In this document: piece after piece, positions 21,692 to 31,604 of the stretch | How the letters are laid out: the number at the start of each line of letters is the position of its first letter | Numbering within the stretch: the stretch's first letter is position 1 | The notes under the pieces: model-generated | The model's database searches: none | Told to the model about the DNA's origin: nothing | What the model saw: only the letters and a program-made list of their open reading frames with translations | DNA from: Boswellia sacra | Lineage: Eukaryota > Streptophyta > Magnoliopsida > Sapindales > Burseraceae | Assembly: GCA_013180625.2 (NCBI GenBank) | Contig: SNVD02010212.1 | Location: 310,001 to 374,000, forward strand | Direction of reading: 5' to 3' | DNA length: 64,000 nt | Made by a program: the position numbers and the translations under genes

Positions 21692-22341
21692 ATGGAGAAA
21701 ACACCAATTCGGCGATTCCAAAATATATGCGTATTTTGTGGATCGCAATTGGGTAAAGATGGAGAGTTTACAACAGCAGCTCTTGATCTTGGTAGGACAT
21801 TAGCTGCGAGGGGCATTCATTTGATTTATGGAGGGGGTAGTCTTGGGTTAATGGGGTGTGTGTCGACAACTGCATCCTTAGGAGGAAGCAAAGTTCTCGG
21901 CATTATCCCTAAACCATTAGCTGTACGAGATATCGTAGGCAACACCATGGGAGACGAGTTACAGGTTTCTAGTATGCATGAGCGTATTGCACATATGGTC
22001 ATTAAATCTGATGCATTTATAGCTTTGCCCGGTGGTTATGGTACATTAGAGGAGATATTTCAACTCACCTCTTGGGCACAGCTAAACATCCATCGGAAAC
22101 CCATTGGTTTGTTAAATGTCAATAATTTTTTTGATGGTTTGTTGTCTTTTCTTGATCAAGCAGTAGAAAAAAACTTCATCTCACAGTCAGCGAGGCAAAT
22201 CCTGGTTACAGCTTCAACTGCAGGGAGTTAATTGACAAATTACAAGAATTCGTCTATTCACCTGATTCAACAATGGCTCGGATAGATTGGTTTGGAGAAG
22301 GCAATAAGAGGCGTAAACTGGATTTAACGCTCCATCTGTAA
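21692..22341 (+). pseudogene. LOG-like: LONELY GUY-type cytokinin phosphoribohydrolase, intronless, one frameshift
   Basis: LOG enzymes release active cytokinin base from cytokinin riboside 5'-monophosphate in the cytosol. The ATG at 21692 (MEKTPIRRFQNICVFCGSQ) fits the family start. The frame then shows the Rossmann-like YGGGSLGLMG (46-55), IPKPL, MHERIAHM (95-102, with the conserved Arg) and the signature PGGYGTLEE (113-121), then SWAQL, KPIGLLNV and FLDQAVEKNFI. A one-base deletion near 22221-22225 makes a stop at 22229-22231. The neighbouring frame continues the homology for 38 codons (ELIDKLQEF ... RKLDLTLHL) to TAA at 22339-22341, giving about 216 residues, the normal LOG length. Plant LOG genes have several introns; this copy has none, so it came from cDNA. 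It sits inside an Athila element on the same strand. Confidence 0.92.
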
Positions 22342-23534
22342 TGTCTATCTGCTGGTTTGCTTCATTTTCGTTTGTTTTCTCTTTATTGTGTTTATTTGAG
22401 TTGAGTTTTTTTTTCAGGTTGTTTCTTTCATCCCAGGTAATATTTTCTAATCTCGTTTTTTAGAGTGGTGGCTTAAAAAGTTTAATTCCTCTTGAAACGC
22501 ATTCTGGATCTCTTCAATCCATAATGGCTGAATAAGGAGGCTAACTTCTAAACTTTTTAGACCCATTCTAACTAACTTGTTTTTGTTTGCTGACTTGTTG
22601 AACTTTGTTATTTTATGAGTGAGTTTAGTTTTGCGTAATTTAGAGTTGTTATGTGTTTTTATCTTTATCAGTTTCGATTCAAAAAAAACAATTGTGGAAA
22701 AACCTGATAATGGCAGAATATGGGGTTTTCTTAACTCTTGAAACGCATTCTCTCTCAATGAATCTGTAGTTTGTTTATTTCATGTTGTTTGAAGTGTCTT
22801 GTTTCTTGTTTTGTTCTTTCATAATAAAGGTATATAGGCTGGAAACCTTAAGTATGCGGGCTACTGGTCCTAAGGATTGTTGAAATATACAATCTTGACT
22901 CAGGTGTAACAACGCCACGTACCTCTTTTCTTGCATTTGTGGGTCGATGATAAGATAATGATTGAATTAAGAATAACTCTTGAAAAATGATAAATGATGC
23001 ATGGATCTGTGTGCTTGAAATGTTTATTGGTTTTCGCTTTGCTTTTGATTCCTTGCGCAACATTGAGCACTGAGCTATTATCACTGAGTTATTTGTTCAC
23101 TTAGAGAAAGTTATGTAATTTAAATGTTTCTTCAGATTTCAATGAATTCTAGAACTTGTTTGATGGTCACTCGAGGCGAAATCCTAGACTGTGCAACATT
23201 GGGGAAATGATTTAGGCAATCTTTGGACCGTTTGAGCCTTAATAGCCAACCTTGACTGAAATTGATCCCTAGTTACCCCTTTGAGCCTCTGTAAACCTTT
23301 TTCTTTGTTAACTCACTAAAAGATTTCCTAACCTCAAATGAATTTGTTCCAAAAAGTTTATCCCTTACCTATGAGCATGTAGATCATTCACAATTAAATT
23401 TTGAGCTATGTTCTGGTTTTGGGAAGTTAGCGGAGGTTGGGATGTGTCATGAGCAATGCAAGTGAGTTCTATTGTGTTTGTAAAAAGAAAAAAAAGAAAA
23501 AAAAAGCCAATCTGTACTTATCATCCACGTACTT

Positions 23535-23576
23535 ACACATTGAGGACAATGTGTTGTTTAAGTGTGGGGGAGGGGA
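23535..23576 (+). promoter_or_regulatory. Hairpin followed by a PPT-like purine tract
   Basis: ACACATTG-AGGA-CAATGTGT (23535-23554) is a perfect eight-pair stem with a four-base loop, followed by AAGTGTGGGGGAGGGGA at 23560-23576. The purine run resembles the true polypurine tract at 24293. Further relatives lie at 23691 (AAGTGTGGGG) and 23752 (AAGTTTGGGGG). Confidence 0.6.
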
Positions 23577-23580
23577 ACTG

Positions 23581-23651
23581 TAATAAAAAAAAGAAAAAAA
23601 AGAAAAAAAGAAAAAAAAAGAAAAAAAAGAACAAAAGAAGAAGAATAAGAG
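23581..23651 (+). repeat. A/G low-complexity tract
   Basis: Runs of AAAAAAGAAAAAAAG about 70 bp long. An A/G tract occurs at the same relative place in the Tat gag-only elements (29237-29345 and their minus-strand copies). Confidence 0.85.
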
Positions 23652-24292
23652 ATCTATACCCTTAATATTCTTAAAAAGAATGAAACAACAAAGTGTGGGG
23701 TTGTAGTTTTCTTTTGTTTCCTAAAAAAAAAAAAGATTGAGTGTTCTAAATAAGTTTGGGGGTGTAACCTGGTGAATTGAAATGAAGTTGTGTTATAGGG
23801 TTGAGCTCTACATAGTCTTGAATGATTTATGTGTTTGTGGGTGATTTGAGCCAAATTATTCTCCTTTATCATACCTTCACCCAAGCCAAACGTTACAAGC
23901 TTAATAAAGTCCTACTTGATCCTTGGTGTTGTGCATGTCTACATTAGTGGAGAGTGACTTGAAAAGCAGGCCTATGGAGTTCATTTATACACACATCTTC
24001 AATATTAAATATGATTCATTTTTATGCATAAACTCATCCGGGTTACAAGTGATTAGGTGAGAATGGCTCTACACACACACACTTGAGGAATTGAAATGAA
24101 GCGAAACTAATCTTTAAGATAAAATTCTTGATCAAGTGCATTATTTTGAAGTTTTCCTTGGGTTATAATTAAGTACAATCTTTGAGGCCTATTTGCAAGA
24201 TGAAGCATTTGTGTGTTTTGATTTTTTGTTGATTCTGTTTCGGTTTAGTTTTATTTCATATTGTCGTAGTTGCTCGAGGACTAGCAAAGTCT

Positions 24293-24307
24293 AAGTGTGG
24301 GGGAATT
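24293..24307 (+). promoter_or_regulatory. Polypurine tract before the Athila 3' LTR
   Basis: AAGTGTGGGGGAATT directly precedes the TG of the 3' LTR at 24308. In LTR retrotransposons the RNase H-resistant purine tract primes plus-strand DNA synthesis. Confidence 0.85.
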
Positions 24308-25732
24308 TGATAAGTGTCTATTTATATATCATTTTCATATCAATTCGTCCATGTTTCTTTGCTATATTCCTTGGTATTTTTATGTTTTTGTGTGGTTTTG
24401 ATGTTTGTAGGAGTTTTGGAGCAACTTGCACAAAAATGGAGTAAAACCCTTCATTTTCACCTCTGCTAGTCAACCATCTTCTCGGATTTAATTGTATTGA
24501 TATACAATGAACCCGATGACATATCATATACCGTTGAAAAGCTCTCGAAGTCTACTTTTTGGAGAAATTTACGGTTTATGAATCCATTCAGTGTACCGAA
24601 AGTTGTAATCAAAACAGTGTGTGAAGTGTAGAAATGTAATTCCACACATCACTGTAGCATGTATAATACGGGACACTGTAGCACGTTACTGTAGCAGAGT
24701 ATTTAAACACATTTTAGGGTTTTATTTTCATAACTTGAAGAGGGGAAAACGTGGGAGGAGGCTGCATTTCTGGATTTCTCTCATCCCTTGGAGTTCTTGA
24801 AGGAGAAAGTAGATTTTGAAAGAGGAGGAACTACAATTCCAAGAAGATTCATCTACAAAGAAGATTTTCAAAGAATTTGCTAAGTTCTTTCTTTCCTTTT
24901 CAATTCTGGAATTTCTCTGTATTGTATTTGTTATTCTGATTGAATATGTGTAACTAAATCTGAATTGGTTGAGGGTGATTTCAAAGCCCTTGATATGGAT
25001 TTTGTGAGTTGATTGTGTAAGAAATTGTTATCCAATTCTCTAATTGAAGTTGCTTGTATTTTCCCATATCTAATGCTTATGATTGCTTACTGATTGTATT
25101 TGGAATAGCCAACTGAATATAATCTGTTGTTGTCTATTACTAGATTAGAAATCTTGATCCGTAATTGTCATGAATTTCCAATCATTAGTAGCAAAATTGT
25201 GATCAGAGATTGCAATTGGAAAATACAACCTAGGTTAAATAATCCGAACTTGTGTGATTATTGCTTAGATCAACCTATCTTTCTCATCGTAATGCTTCTA
25301 TTGAATTAAACTTAGAGAGCTTGTTCTAGGTTGTTTAATGGATAGAGATTAAATAAAGAGCTTGTTTTATTTAACAACAAAGTAAGGAAAGATTGGGATA
25401 ACAGAGCTTGTTGTTATCTACGGTTGATAACTTCAATGCTGTAATTGGATTACAATTCTATGTTAATTCACAAATTCATATCTTGTGGCAGAGAAAGAAC
25501 CCTTAACCAAGTGTCTCTCATTGAATTTTCAATTCATTTAATATTGTGTTGTGTTATTCTTTATTTGCCTTCGTATTCAGTTTAATTAATCATTCAACAA
25601 AACCCCCCATATTTAGTTTATTGTTGCTGAAAAATAACAAATTTAATTAGAATCAATCCTCGTGGGAACGATATCTCACTCATCACTTTATTACTTGTGC
25701 GACTAGTATACTTGCTAGTTTCGAACGCATCA
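24308..25732 (+). repeat. 3' LTR of the Athila element
   Basis: 1425 bp, TGATAAGTG to CGCATCA. It contains the same TATA box (24700-24707) and hairpin group (25305-25431) as the 5' LTR. Long stretches (about 24710-25490) are nearly identical to the 5' LTR, but 24500-24690 and 25500-25640 are clearly different; the latter agrees with the solo LTR at 45001. The following base pairs belong to a Tat leader, not to a duplicate of the left flank. Confidence 0.95.
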
Positions 25733-26200
25733 CTAAACCATTGGACCCTTGAGACTCAAGCCCATGTAGATGAATCCAGAAATTTTCAATAGGATGATTG
25801 TCCAAAACCCGTGTTGAATGCATGTCCATAGATATAAATTCCGCATGATTAGAATAACATTGACCTGTGAATGAATGGCACATGTCAAATCACCCATAAG
25901 AACAAATTGGAGGCATGTTCCATGAGTTAAAGTTATCATGACATTGAGAGCCATGTTATGATAATCATGGAGAATCCAACATCAATTTGAATGTTAGAAT
26001 TAGGAGAGGGAATCTCGCATTCCCACATTCCATGATGTTGACTTGGGAATGAGGCCAAAAATTTGAGGAAAAGACCTTACGTGTGTCGGAGGAATAAGGT
26101 TGGAAGGCTGAAAGTTTGTCTATGTCTTTGTATAAGCATGCATCATATCATGCATACATGCATGCATGTATGGCATTAATGCATTTGTTTGGCAACCATC
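25733..26200 (+). repeat. Tat-family 5' leader relic, right flank of the Athila element
   Basis: This noncoding stretch is a diverged copy of 26978-27455. Both contain ACCATTGGACCC-like starts, the palindrome CTTGAGACTCAAG, a TTATGATAATCATG block and ATGCATACATGCATGCATG before the gag start. It ends at about 26200, where an LTR fragment begins, so it is a truncated leader. Confidence 0.85.
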
Positions 26201-26204
26201 GACT

Positions 26205-26702
26205 AGACTCACATATGGTGGTGAGGAATTCACTAGTTATCAAGTCTTGACTTGAATGTCTATGTTTAATTTATAATATGAATGAATATGCAATGATTGT
26301 TATAAATGAATGAATAATATTTGAAGTGTTTTGAAGTAAATTTACTTTATTGTTGGAGAGCAATGTAATCGTATCCCTTATCCTCCATGTTTGAAAGGAA
26401 TTGTAACTCTATTCTACTACCTCTTTCTTTATGAATTTACAATTGCTTTGATTAATACCACCTTGCTTGCTTAAATAAGATAAAATTGGAAATTGGTATA
26501 GCTTAGTGGAGGTAGGATTTTGATCTAGGCGAAGCGAATAGCTTGTACCTAACTTCCTAAATCCACCTCTAAAGGGATGAGGGTAGTTTAGGTCGTGAAG
26601 TGAGGGATCAAATTGTTCCCATTCATTCCTAATTGAATAATTGGGTGGTGACTTCATTAATGTAGCGGTAAAAACACTCTGGTGGGGTGAAAGCCCTGTT
26701 CA
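26205..26702 (+). repeat. Truncated LTR (3' portion) of a Tat-family element
   Basis: It matches in reverse the low-coordinate parts of the minus-strand LTRs at 41226 and 61794, for example the CACATATGGTGGTGAGGAATTC and CCAATTGAATAATTGG-type blocks. It ends CA at 26702, just before the primer site. About three quarters of the 2-kb LTR is missing at its 5' side. Confidence 0.85.
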
Positions 26703-26705
26703 TAG

Positions 26706-26723
26706 TAGGGACTCCACTGGGGA
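26706..26723 (+). promoter_or_regulatory. Primer binding site, tRNA-Arg type
   Basis: TAGGGACTCCACTGGGGA is a degraded form of TGGCGACTCC(A/G)CTGGGGA, the tRNA-Arg-complementary site used by Tat/Ogre-type elements. The inner minus-strand element has a related site at 58089-58106. Confidence 0.75.
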
Positions 26724-27456
26724 TAAGGGAAGTTGATTCCGATTGGGATATGAAATTCTATTACCTTATGTTGATATTTTAAGTCCTTGTATTACTACAC
26801 TTTGCACACAATGAGAACGAACTACCTAAACTAGCCTTGTGGTATTGGCATGAGAAGTCCTTGCCTCTATTTGACCCTTAGATGACTCATGTTGGTGTCA
26901 CCACCTTTGAACACGTACCATTGAAGTGGTATTAAAAGAGATCGGCCCAAGGGGGCATCTCTAGCTTGAATGAGCCCAGACCATTAGACCCTTAAGACTC
27001 AAGCCCATGTAGATGAATCCGAAAATTTTTAATAAGATGAATGTCCAAAACCCATGTTGAAATGCATGTCCATCGATCCAAATTTCATATGATTAGAACA
27101 ACATTGACTTAAACCTCATGGAACGATGAATGAATACCACATCACCCATAAGAACAAAATAGGGGTATGTGCCACAAGTTAAGGTTATTATAACATTTAA
27201 AAGCCATGTTATGATAATCATGAAGATTCTAACTTCAGCTTGTATAATTAGAATTAGGAGATAGAATCTTGCAATCCCACATCCCATGATGATGACTTGG
27301 GAACGAGGCCAGAAATCTTAGGAAAAGAGGCTCCACCTCACATGTGTGGGACGAATAAGGTTGGAAGGCTAAAAGTATGTCTATGCCCTTGTATGAGCAT
27401 GTATTATATCATGCATACATGCATGCATGCATGGCATTCACACCTTTGTTTTGCAG
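26724..27456 (+). promoter_or_regulatory. Tat 5' leader with palindromes and an acceptor-like TTTTGCAG
   Basis: Noncoding. It carries the palindrome CTTAAGACTCAAG near 26991, a run of overlapping ATGCAT/GCATGC palindromes at 27412-27432 and, just before gag, CCTTTGTTTTGCAG (27443-27456), which looks like a splice acceptor. The same signals recur in the leaders at 25733, 57345-58088 and 61066-61793. Confidence 0.65.
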
Positions 27457-28680
27457 CCAACATAGCTTGGGTTAGACGAGGTGGTCGTTTAACAAGACAA
27501 GAGGAACTAGTCATTGAAATGGTTGCACCTAACAATAACAATTAAGAGATTGCCCAATTGAGAGTCGATATAACCGCACTCCAACCACAAATGCCCAACT
27601 CATTAAAGCTTTATAAAATGGGCCTAATCGCATGAACCAACCTTCGCCTGAAGGTAATGGTGGTGACGAGGGTGAGACTAGCCAAGGCAGAGATAGGGGA
27701 AAAGGCTCAACTATCTAAGACGAGCCCGAATCGATTAGGTAATTGGCCAAAGACATGGAGAAGGTCCAATCTCTCTTGAAGAAGAAGGGGTTGAAAGGGG
27801 TCGAAGACCTAGATGACATTTTGCTAATTGGAGATAGCGACTTGCCACCAAAGTTTGGATGTCAGATTTGCCCAAGTTCAATAGAAAGGGTAATCCAAAA
27901 GCACAATTGAGATAGTATGCTACTGTCATGGCCACAACTCCTTTATCAAAAGAGTATATTGAAGTACTTCATGCTATCCTTAGAAGATGATGCGACAGTA
28001 TGGTATCATGACCTTCCCAAAAGAGTTCAAGAGGATTCGGAGGAGCTATCTGAGTAATTCATGGAATAATATTGCAACAATATCTAATTGGAGGTAACCT
28101 TAAGGGATTTACAGATGACTCCCCAAAAGGCCAATGAGACTTTTTTGGAGTACTTAGTCCATTGGAGGGCCAAAGCCACCAAGATGACCACGAGGCCCGC
28201 ATAGAAGGACCAAGTCCGTATGGTGATCAATAGGGCTCATGCTTTCATTTGAGATAGGCTTGTGGGCTTTCCAATCAAAAATTTTGAAGACATGTATGAT
28301 TCGGGCATCCAAATAGAAGATTTGGAGGTCAGGAAGAAAAGAAACAACAACAACTACCCCAGAAAAAATCAAGGGTAGTATGACCAAACTCGTGGGTCAG
28401 ATGACAAGGATGTAGAAGAGCATCAACCAACAAAGTTTAGTCAATTGGAACGACCCTTATCTGAAGTATTTGATGAGCTCCGTAACCAATTTGTGTTGTT
28501 CCTATTGACACCAAAGCCTCCATAAAACCTATGACCAGCTAACCACAAGCATCATGAATATTATGATTTTACCAACAAGCTGGCCATGTTACCGACTAAT
28601 GTCGTTGCCTTCGACATGAGATACAAGTCATGATCGATAATGGAAGAATTCCTAACCCGGAGAAAGAATAATGATGTTCT
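27457..28680 (+). pseudogene. Tat-family gag, stand-alone
   Basis: Read through stops and shifts, it begins near WVRRGGRLTRQE (27470) and continues with a charged linker. It then reaches LPKFNRKGNPKA, YATVMATTPLSKEYI and SLEDDATVWYHDLPKRVQED (27870-28030), and an LVHWRAKATKMTTRP block. Near 28540-28610 is the nucleocapsid-like KHHEYYDF...GHVTD-C-R pattern. The reading frame ends at about 28665 and is followed by noncoding sequence rather than protease, so this is a Gag-only element. The protein would form particles and package element RNA. Confidence 0.85.
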
Positions 28681-30634
28681 GAAATGCTTGTTTTTAAGAA
28701 TGTTATGTTTGTGAGTTATGTGTTCTTTCGATGATCATTGTTAAAATCATGATACTCATTGGAAATAGATTTTTGGTAATACATGAGAATGTGTTGTTTA
28801 CATGCTTGACTCTTTTTACAAGTTGAGTTTCATTCTTGATTTCTTCAACATTTGAGCACAATAGCCACGAATATGGAATTTTATATCACTTAGAGAAACC
28901 TTTACGTGAATAAAGCTTGGTGTTGAGATCTCATAGGACTTTAGAACCTATTTGATCACCACTCGGGGTAAAATCCTAGGCTTTACAACATGAGGGAAGT
29001 GATTTAGGCCTTCTTCCGATCTATTGAGCCTTTCAAGCCCACCTGCATAAATGTCATTGTCCTTAGTATACCTATTGAGCCTAATCAAGCCTTTTCTTTG
29101 TCAAACCATAAAAGTTATCCTAACACTGAAAGATTTTCCTACATAATACCCTTCACTCATAGCATTCCAGAAAAGAGCATTGAGAGCCATGCTTATGGGA
29201 GAATGAAAGGAAGTTGACAAGTTTTTGTGCAATTTTGAGCTCGAAGAAGAAGGAAAAGAAAATAAAAGAAGGGAAAAAGAAACAAAGAAAAAGAGAAAGA
29301 GAAATAGGAAAGGAAAAAAGAAGAAAAAATAAAGAAAACAAAAAGAATAGTGCTAATCTCAGTGCTTATAATGTTTAGGGGCCACTCAAAATCAAAAGCA
29401 AAGCAAACGTGGTGGACAAAGACTTCAAAGTTTAGGGGTGTAACCATTCAAAATTGAAATAGAAGTGAACATTGTGATTAAGATAACCTGGTGCTCTCAA
29501 TTAAAACTTAGAATGATTGTCTGACTATGACTGAGATAACTTTATAGTTTCCTTTATCATACCTTGACCCTAGCCCACCATTACAAGCTTGATAAAGCCC
29601 TAATGATCATTGACGTTATGATCAGCCTACATTAGTGGAGAGTGGTGTGAAAATAGGCTTATGGTAGTCCTTTTATCTTTAGAGATTGATCACTAGTTTC
29701 TATTTGCATAAAGCTATTAGAGTCTTAACAAGTGAAGTATGATTGGCTATACTCACACATACAAAGAAACTTGAATGAAGCAATTCTTGCATTAGAATCA
29801 AAATTGTGAACAATCACGATGTCAATGCATTACCTTTGAGCTATTGAATTTGAGAAATCTTTGAAGAATTCAAATGTGAATCAAATTGATGCACAACTAA
29901 CATTTAGCATTCCAAGTTATTGTTAGAGGATATTAGATGCGTTGAAAACATGTTAAGAAGAAGAAAATTTGCCAGCAGTTCCCATCAATGTTATAAAGAA
30001 GGGAACATTGGCATCAACAGTAAAGAAGTAAGATATATAGAATAAGTTAGCCATTTCGTCTAGCATGCATGTCTACAAAGAAGGAGGAATAATGCCCTTA
30101 AAGCTAAATGAAAAAATTTCACAAGACAATACTAAACTTTTCATACGGAGGGCAAACAATTGCCCATTCATCTTGAGAAGTGAAAAGAAGCAAAAGGCAA
30201 AGAATTTCCAAATCATCTTGAGAAAGAAAAGAAGGGGCCAAGAATTGCCCATTCATCTTGAGAACACAAAAGAAAGAGGGGCAAAGAATTGCCCTAACCA
30301 TTTTGAAAATCATGGTAGATAGAATTGTCTCAATCATCTTGAAAGAAGCGTAAGAAATGGTGCTTGAAATAGGTAGATTGACTATTCGCTAGAGGATTGT
30401 TTTGAGCATTTGAAGATTCATTGCATGAGTTTGTAGTAGCAAAATTCTCCCCCTGCGCATTGCTAAGTCATCCTCAATATCCTCTCATAAGAAGAACAAG
30501 CTGGCCTAGAGTCTGTACACACACTCAATGATCGCCTAGCCCAAGAATAGAGCATGCATACATGAAGCATAAATCCTTTTCTTGCAAGAAGCATAAACCA
30601 AAATGAAGCAAAGTCCAGAAGTGACCGTTTGTAT
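28681..30634 (+). other. Tat 3' noncoding module
   Basis: No coding content. It contains a CACTCGGGGTAAAATCCTAGG...GATTTAGGC block (28961-29010), an A/G tract (29237-29345), a TTTATCATACCTTGACCC...AGTGGAGAGTG block (29551-29644) and three to four copies of a CAAAGAATTGCCC / CATCTTGAGAA phrase (30140-30350). Reverse-strand equivalents are at 47300-49200 and 54700-56400. The end is truncated where the LTR fragment starts. Confidence 0.7.
29237..29345 (+). repeat. A/G low-complexity tract
   Basis: Runs of GAAAAAG and GGAAAAG units, equivalent to the pyrimidine-rich tracts at 48550-48615 and 55690-55800 on the plus strand of the reversed copies. Confidence 0.85.
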
Positions 30635-31026
30635 GAATATATAATTGCTTTGATTGAATATCACCTTATATACTTAAAAAATATATAATTGGAAATGTGT
30701 GCATAAAGTGAACCACTTAACTGGACTGTACAACAAAATAAGCTATTTTTATTTGGTATACCGTATTAGTGGCCAGATTTTAATCCGGGCAAGGTGAATC
30801 GTTTGGTACCTAACTTCCCAAACCCATCTCTTAAGGGATAATGGTAGTTTAGGTCTTGAACCGAGGGATCAAATTGCCCCCATTCCTTCCCAATTGAATA
30901 ATTGGATGGTGACTCCATTTTTCTAGAGGTGCCCATGGCTTGTTTGTACTCCTTTAAGTCTCAAAATATGCTTTAACATAATGTCGTGGTCACAAACACT
31001 CTAGTAGGATGAAACCCCCATTCACA
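30635..31026 (+). repeat. Second truncated Tat LTR (3' portion)
   Basis: It matches about the last 390 bp of the LTRs at 41226 and 61794 in reverse, for example GTGCATAAAGTGAAC, TAGTTTAGGTC and CATGGCTTGTTTG. It ends CCCCCATTCACA at 31026. No primer site follows; coding sequence of a Tat element begins at once, so at least the leader and most of gag were deleted here. Confidence 0.85.
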
Positions 31027-31604
31027 GCCACCAATAAGAAGCCCAAGGTAGAATATCCCAGGGAATAAAAGGCCAAGGAGATCATTGAGAAGGTAAAAGA
31101 GGAGCCCGTTACTTTGGTAGCCCATATTTTCACCAAGAAAGGTGGATGGACCAACATTGCTATCAGGCAAAGCTTGGAGCCTGAATTTGTATGCCTCTGT
31201 GATCATGAGGAAGAGGAATAAGGAAAAGAAGATGAAGAAGTTGATGAGTTTAAAGTTGGAGAAGCATCCGTCAATAAGAAGCCCATGCCAATAAGTGCCT
31301 TTGGCAAGAAGTGGATGACTAGAAAAGGGGCTAGAAGAGGCCCACCACCTAGAAGACTTAAGGTAAAGAAGGGTAGTGAAAGTAGGAAGGAGAAGTGAGG
31401 TGAGAGCCTTGTGAGAAGAGAGAGCTTGCCTAAAAGGTGTAAAGAAGTTAGAGTCATGGGCATTTAGGATGACAGTCCTAAAGTCAAGGCCTCCAAACTT
31501 TTGGCCTGACTTTAATAGTGATAAAGAAGATGTTAGATAGTTGCCCTAAGAGCGTTCTGTAAAATTGTAGAAACATCATTAATAAATAAAGTTGTTATCA
31601 TTTA
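31027..31604 (+). pseudogene. Tat gag-protease junction region
   Basis: Broken frames give KPKVEYPRE, EKVKEEPVTLVAHIFTKKGGWTN and KKPMPISAFGKKWMTRKGARRGPP. It is lysine- and glutamate-rich, as in the spacer between Gag and protease of Tat elements. No enzyme motif is seen. Stops at several points show decay. Confidence 0.6.

Larger units (their letters stand above)
22342..24292 (+). other. Athila 3' noncoding region
   Basis: No coding content. From about 22850 it parallels the 3' region of the gag-only Tat elements. Shared blocks include a CACTCGAGG...AAATCCTAG...GATTTAGGC phrase at 23169-23216 (compare 28961-29010) and a TTTATCATACCTT...TTACAAGCTT...CTACATTAGTGGAGAGTG phrase at 23863-23952 (compare 29551-29644). 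Purine tracts and AAGTGTGGGG motifs are scattered through it. The upstream part, 22342-22850, may include the 3' untranslated part of the captured LOG transcript; no poly-A run marks its end. Confidence 0.7.
12999..25732 (+). mobile_element. Athila-type LTR retrotransposon carrying a LOG gene copy and a virus-like ORF
   Basis: Two direct LTRs (12999-14535 and 24308-25732) start TGATAAGTG and end CGCATCA. Inside the 5' LTR lies a tRNA-Asp-type primer site; before the 3' LTR lies a purine tract. Between them are gag, protease, RT, RNase H and integrase of the Athila branch, all with frameshifts or stops. After integrase come an intact 172-codon ORF, a hairpin repeat array, a LOG gene copy, then about 2 kb of noncoding sequence. 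The flanking 5-mers (GCATG and CTAAA) do not match, so there is no target-site duplication. Total length is 12.7 kb. Confidence 0.92.
26205..31026 (+). mobile_element. Tat-family gag-only retrotransposon, both LTRs truncated
   Basis: The order is LTR 3' part (26205-26702), primer site (26706), leader, gag (27457-28680), noncoding 3' module, LTR 3' part (30635-31026). No protease, RT or integrase lies between the LTR parts. The same plan occurs in the two minus-strand copies further right. The family is recognised from its Gag and the tRNA-Arg-type primer site. Both LTR pieces lack their 5' portions, so this copy has been rearranged. Confidence 0.8.

Noticed and set aside
23456..23665. Lysine-rich plus-strand ORF in the Athila 3' region
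   Set aside because: Translation of A/G repeats after a noncoding stretch; no domain.
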